9,462 bases of DNA, from positions 1-9,462 of the forward strand of contig JAIVER010000036.1 of the NCBI GenBank assembly GCA_023864145.1, written 5' to 3'. The DNA comes from Thiohalomonas sp. (GTDB taxonomy: Bacteria > Pseudomonadota > Gammaproteobacteria > GRL18). This document shows positions 6,675 through 9,462 of this stretch, piece after piece. The notes under the pieces are model-generated. The model saw only the letters and a program-made list of their open reading frames with translations. It did not search any database and was not told the DNA's origin. How positions within the stretch are numbered: position 1 is the first letter of the stretch; every line of letters starts with the position of its first letter. Both the position numbers and the translations under genes were made by a program.

Positions 6675-6701
6675 AATAAGAGATAAATCTCAGCTCTAGC
6701 T
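6669..6701 (+). promoter_or_regulatory. Stem-loop overlapping the trxC stop codon
   Basis: Perfect outer arms AGCTAGA (6669-6675) and TCTAGCT (6695-6701) enclose inner arms GAGAT (6680-6684) and ATCTC (6687-6691). The trxC TAG stop lies in the left arm. There is no T-run after it, so it is not a standard terminator. It may protect the 3' end of the cassette transcript or attenuate read-through into secB. The function is inferred. Confidence 0.45.
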
Positions 6702-6758
6702 AAACAACATATTTAACAAAACACTTATACTACTAATAGGAACAGTCAGGATTTAATT

Positions 6759-7265
6759 ATGGCAAACAAACAAGAAAACGCGACAAATAACGAAGAAACA
6801 GCAGAACAGCAGTTTGTAATCCAGAAAATCTACTGCAAAGACCTTTCTTTTGAAACCCCCAACTCACCAAAAATGTTTACTGAAAAGTGGGAACCAGAGT
6901 TAAAAGTTGATCTGCACACTGCTGTCAGTCCTTTGGCTGATAATGTTTTTGAAGTGGTTTTAACCGTTACTGTCACGGTAAAAGTGGGCGAAAAAACAGC
7001 GTTTCTTGCTGAAGTCGAGCAAGCAGGTGTTTTTAATGTCGCAGGCTTTGAAAAACAACAACTTGACAGCATGTTAGGCAGCTACTGTCCCAACATTTTA
7101 TTCCCATATGTTCGTGAAGTAATTTCTGAATTAGTGAATAAGGGCGGCTTTCCACAGCTTATTCTACAACCTGTTAATTTTGATTCAGTTTATGCGCAAC
7201 ATGTACAACAACGCCAGGCCGAACAGGAAAAAGCTGATACATCTGGCTCAGATGCCGTTCATTAA
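6759..7265 (+). CDS. secB: Protein-export chaperone SecB
   Basis: This 168-residue cytoplasmic chaperone forms tetramers that hold unfolded envelope precursors and deliver them to SecA. The family signature is clear: [19 protein letters not shown] at about 19-37, then the beta strands with [37 protein letters not shown] at about 107-120 and [14 protein letters not shown]. The tail after about residue 145 is polar and variable, as in the family. The start has CAGGA about 7 nt upstream. It is 84 bp after trxC and only 2 bp before gpsA, so secB and gpsA are probably co-translated. A TATACT box at 6726-6731 could be its own -10, though no -35 partner is evident. Confidence 0.96.
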   Translation: MANKQENATNNEETAEQQFVIQKIYCKDLSFETPNSPKMFTEKWEPELKVDLHTAVSPLADNVFEVVLTVTVTVKVGEKTAFLAEVEQAGVFNVAGFEKQQLDSMLGSYCPNILFPYVREVISELVNKGGFPQLILQPVNFDSVYAQHVQQRQAEQEKADTSGSDAVH

Positions 7266-7267
7266 GA

Positions 7268-8266
7268 ATGAAAAAACAAAGCATAGCAGTTTTAGGTGCT
7301 GGTTCCTGGGGCACTGCACTGGCCATTTTATTAGCTAAAAATGGTCACGATGTGCTGTTATGGGGAAGAAATAAAGAAAAAATAGACGCTATGCATCATG
7401 CTGGTGAAAACACTTTTTTTCTTCCTGCTATCCCTTTCCCGGAGACGTTGAGTGTCAGCAGCAACCTGGAGCAGGCTGTTTTGCAGAGTGATGATTTATT
7501 AGTCGTGGTACCCAGCCATGCATTTCGCACCACGTTATTACAAATTAATGCCATAAAACCTGCGCTGCAAAGCATTAGTTGGGCAACCAAGGGACTTGAA
7601 CCCAATACGCACCAGCTGCTTCATCAGGTTGTGGATGAAGTATTTCCTGGGTTGATAAAAAAAGCCGTTATTTCCGGCCCCACATTTGCCACTGAAGTAG
7701 CAATGGGTTTACCTACCGCCGTTACGATTGCCGCAAATGATATTACTTATGCTCAACATTTATCTGAGTTATTATGCAATAGCACATTTCGGCCCTATAT
7801 CAGCCAGGATATTATTGCTCTGGAAATTGGCGGTGCAGCCAAAAATGTCATGGCCATTGCCGCCGGCATTGCCAATGGTCTGGGCTATGGTGCCAATACC
7901 CGCTCTGCATTAATCACTCGTGGTCTGCATGAAATATCCCGTTTATGCAATAAATTGGGTGGTGAAAATCAAACTATGATGGGCTTATCCGGCCTTGGCG
8001 ATTTATTACTCACTTGCACCGATGATCAGTCCAGGAACCGGCGTATGGGATTAGCGATTGCTACTGGGAAGTCCATTAAGCAGGCAGAAACAGAAATTAA
8101 ACAAGTTGTAGAAGGTATTCAGGCAGCTAAACAAATTTACTCTCTGGCTAAAGAACTTAATATTGAAATGCCGATTGTCGAGCAGGTATATCAAGTATTG
8201 CACCAGGGGCTCGCACCTCAAAAAGCAGTACAAAATCTCTTAACACGGGAATATAAAACAGAATGA
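7268..8266 (+). CDS. gpsA: NAD(P)H-dependent glycerol-3-phosphate dehydrogenase
   Basis: This 332-residue cytoplasmic enzyme reduces dihydroxyacetone phosphate to sn-glycerol-3-phosphate for phospholipid synthesis. The N-terminal Rossmann fold shows VLGAGSWGTALA (GxGxxG at 10-15). The substrate-binding half has WATKGLE (Lys108), ISGPTFATEV at 135-144, GGAAKNVMAIAAG with catalytic Lys192, NTRSALITRGL at 210-220, and SRNRRMG. The length is normal and all motifs are present. The start codon is 2 bp after the secB stop with little ribosome-binding site of its own, which points to translational coupling. In E. coli gpsA also follows secB. Confidence 0.96.
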   Translation: MKKQSIAVLGAGSWGTALAILLAKNGHDVLLWGRNKEKIDAMHHAGENTFFLPAIPFPETLSVSSNLEQAVLQSDDLLVVVPSHAFRTTLLQINAIKPALQSISWATKGLEPNTHQLLHQVVDEVFPGLIKKAVISGPTFATEVAMGLPTAVTIAANDITYAQHLSELLCNSTFRPYISQDIIALEIGGAAKNVMAIAAGIANGLGYGANTRSALITRGLHEISRLCNKLGGENQTMMGLSGLGDLLLTCTDDQSRNRRMGLAIATGKSIKQAETEIKQVVEGIQAAKQIYSLAKELNIEMPIVEQVYQVLHQGLAPQKAVQNLLTREYKTE

Positions 8267-8317
8267 AGCTCCTTTCTGACTTAACTCCCTGTTATCATCA
8301 ATGACTGATTTTTCCTG

Positions 8318-9103
8318 ATGAATAATAATCAGCACATTGGTATTTTTGACTCTGGTCTTGGCGGCCTCTCAGTACTGCAGCACGTCCACCAATTATTACC
8401 CCGTGAGCACATTCTTTATATTGCTGATAGCGGCTATGCTCCCTATGGCTGTCAGGATAATTCCTTTATCGAACAGCGTTCCAGAGTCATTACTGAACAT
8501 CTTATCGCACAAGGTGCCAAGGCAATTGTTATTGCTTGTAATACCGCAACCGCATCCATTATTGAATCATTTCGTCAAGAGTACGGTATCCCCTTTATTG
8601 GTGTTGAGCCGGGTATAAAGCCCGCCATAATCATGACCAAAAATGGTCATATTGGTATTATGGCCACCACTGGTACGTTAGCCAGCACACGCTATGCTGA
8701 GTTAAGTCAACGCTTTGGTAATAGTGTTAACTTACATAATCAAGCCTGCCCGGGATTAGTGGAGCAAATTGAAGCAGGTCTGCTAGATGATCCATCTACT
8801 ATGCGATTATTAACAATTTATCTCAATGCATTAGCCCTCAATCAGGTCGATACAATTGTCCTTGGCTGTACTCATTATTCTTTTTTGAGTACACAAATAA
8901 GACAAGTGGCAGGGGATACCACTTGTCTTATCGACAGCAGTTATGCCATAGCTGAACAATTAGCGCGTGTGCTTGAGCAGGAAAATCTAAGAAATATCAC
9001 GATGACTGGTTCAATTCACTACTTTAGCACTGGTTCTATTAACAAGACAAAATCATCTATTAACAGTCTTCTTGGATATGATGTAACCGTTAATCCTTTA
9101 TAA
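8318..9103 (+). CDS. murI: Glutamate racemase
   Basis: This 261-residue cytoplasmic enzyme converts L-glutamate to D-glutamate for peptidoglycan, without a cofactor, using two cysteines. These are Cys74 in ACNTATA and Cys184 in LGCTHY. FDSGLGGLSVL (10-20), with the conserved Asp-Ser, and YAPYG (40-44) complete the active site. Length is typical. It lies 51 bp after gpsA and before the trmL remnant; E. coli has cysE there instead. No clear ribosome-binding site precedes the ATG, and the region 8292-8325 can fold back over the start. Two strong inverted repeats lie within the coding sequence at 8867-8931. Confidence 0.95.
   Translation: MNNNQHIGIFDSGLGGLSVLQHVHQLLPREHILYIADSGYAPYGCQDNSFIEQRSRVITEHLIAQGAKAIVIACNTATASIIESFRQEYGIPFIGVEPGIKPAIIMTKNGHIGIMATTGTLASTRYAELSQRFGNSVNLHNQACPGLVEQIEAGLLDDPSTMRLLTIYLNALALNQVDTIVLGCTHYSFLSTQIRQVAGDTTCLIDSSYAIAEQLARVLEQENLRNITMTGSIHYFSTGSINKTKSSINSLLGYDVTVNPL
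8867..8893 (+). repeat. Intragenic hairpin 1 in murI
   Basis: Perfect 8-bp arms TGTACTCA (8867-8874) and TGAGTACA (8886-8893) with an 11-nt T-rich loop. It begins within the codons of the catalytic GCTHY motif and is followed after 3 nt by a second, longer hairpin. Confidence 0.6.
8897..8931 (+). repeat. Intragenic hairpin 2 in murI, 13-bp perfect arms
   Basis: Arms ATAAGACAAGTGG (8897-8909) and CCACTTGTCTTAT (8919-8931) are exact reverse complements with a 9-nt loop. A 13-bp perfect inverted repeat is rare by chance and unusual within a conserved coding sequence. It encodes part of the surface region after the catalytic Cys184, so the amino-acid sequence there may tolerate it. A role in RNA folding is inferred. 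Confidence 0.7.
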
Positions 9104-9185
9104 AAACTCCCCATTAGATTTTACCACCTTTAAGAGCACTCCGTAAAATGCCAGTTCCTCCAGAAATTAAGCAAATATTACCACT

Positions 9186-9376
9186 ATGTTTCACATCGCT
9201 CTCTATGAACCCCGAATTGCTTCAAATACCGGCAATATTATCCGTTTGGCTGCTAACAATGGTTGTGCCCTGCATTTGATTGAACCGCTTGGTTTTGACT
9301 TTGAAGAAAAAAAGCTCCGACGAGAGCCGGACTGGATTATTATGATTTGGCTAATGTAACCCGACATGCAGACTAT
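9186..9376 (+). pseudogene. trmL: tRNA (cytidine(34)-2'-O)-methyltransferase remnant, frameshifted and cut by an IS
   Basis: TrmL is a SPOUT-class enzyme that 2'-O-methylates the wobble base of leucine tRNAs. The start at 9186 gives [20 protein letters not shown] (residues 6-25) and [15 protein letters not shown], clear TrmL N-terminal sequence. After codon 46 the frame shifts: an extra GA in CGAGAGCC (about 9322-9325) sends translation to a TAA at 9357-9359, giving 57 residues. Dropping those two bases restores [17 protein letters not shown], again TrmL. At 9374-9376 the IS630 copy begins and would end even the restored frame at 9389-9391. Only about 63 of the usual ~155 codons remain, without the C-terminal SAM-binding knot. 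The GA duplication could be an assembly error near a contig end; the IS junction is well supported. No ribosome-binding site is evident. Confidence 0.88.
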
Positions 9377-9385
9377 ACCCATGAC

Positions 9386-9410
9386 CTATGAAAATGCTTG
9401 ATTTTCATAG
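9386..9410. repeat. Subterminal inverted repeat of the right IS copy
   Basis: The same perfect 10-bp inverted repeat with 5-nt spacer as at 137-161, identical in both copies and 12 bp inside the element end. Confidence 0.65.
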
Positions 9411-9432
9411 AGAAAAAGATCAAAATTATCCA

Positions 9433-9462
9433 ATGACGCAAATTACTTTCACAGCCCATGAA
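9433..9462 (+). CDS. IS630-family transposase, first 10 codons
   Basis: ATG at 9433 begins MTQITFTAHE, matching the left copy's transposase start at 9 of 10 residues. The gene continues beyond the right edge, so whether this copy is intact cannot be seen. Confidence 0.65.
   Translation, partial: MTQITFTAHE

Larger units (their letters stand above)
9374..9462 (+). mobile_element. IS630-family insertion sequence, 5' end only (right copy)
   Basis: The start of a second copy of the same element as at 1-173, in inverted orientation relative to it, with 86 of 89 bases identical. It begins at TATA (9374-9377) within trmL. Its transposase starts at 9433 and reads MTQITFTAHE before the window ends. 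One of the three differences changes Leu6 to Phe, so the two copies have begun to diverge or belong to slightly different lineages of the element. Confidence 0.8.

Noticed and set aside
174..9373. Composite transposon carrying the whole housekeeping block as cargo
   Set aside because: The interior genes keep an ancestral chromosomal order and the right copy interrupts trmL in its usual neighbourhood, so capture by a transposon is not needed to explain the layout; only the element ends are visible.
1..9462. CRISPR array, tRNA or rRNA genes, toxin-antitoxin or phage-defence genes
   Set aside because: No regularly spaced repeats, no tRNA-like cloverleaf and no proteins of such families were found in either strand.

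Overview
The window looks like an AT-rich gammaproteobacterial chromosome segment. All the large genes are housekeeping genes of that class, and their order is familiar. On the minus strand gpmI, envC and ctpA form one block. On the plus strand, diverging from it, a YibN-like rhodanese, grxC, secB, gpsA and a trmL remnant follow each other. As I recall them, E. coli (gpmI-envC // yibN-grxC-secB-gpsA-cysE-trmL) and Pseudomonas (gpmI-envC-ctpA // rhodanese-grxC-secB) share this framework. The genus cannot be told from the sequence alone.

Layout. Bases 1-173 and 9374-9462 are the 5' ends of two copies of an IS630-family insertion sequence in opposite orientation, with transposase genes pointing outward. 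The left copy carries a broken transposase start. Bases 195-4419 (minus) hold gpmI, envC (overlapping gpmI by 23 bp) and ctpA. Bases 4420-4894 are an AT-rich divergent regulatory gap. Bases 4895-5242 encode a small ArsR-family repressor with its own candidate operator and a strong terminator. Bases 5534-6674 are a tight thiol/sulfur cassette: membrane-anchored rhodanese, glutaredoxin 3 and zinc-ribbon thioredoxin 2. Bases 6759-9103 hold secB, gpsA and murI. Bases 9186-9376 are the first ~63 codons of trmL, broken by a 2-nt frameshift and then cut by the right-hand IS copy.

How the genes fit together. GpmI is glycolytic. EnvC (amidase activator) and CtpA (periplasmic S41 protease) act on peptidoglycan remodelling, and MurI supplies D-glutamate for it. 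GpsA makes glycerol-3-phosphate for phospholipids, and SecB feeds envelope precursors to SecA. The rhodanese, GrxC and TrxC handle sulfane sulfur and disulfides. The ArsR protein beside them has two cysteines 66 residues apart, placed like the persulfide-sensing pair of SqrR/BigR repressors. A sulfide/persulfide-responsive role is therefore an attractive hypothesis.

I found no clear new defence, CRISPR or phage system. The points most worth a second look are the mirror-image IS ends bounding the segment, the doubly disrupted trmL, the possible persulfide sensor next to the thiol cassette, and two adjacent near-perfect hairpins inside the murI coding sequence. Both window edges lie inside a repeated element, so the window may be a whole assembly contig ending at repeats. 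The lesions near the edges could then be assembly errors.
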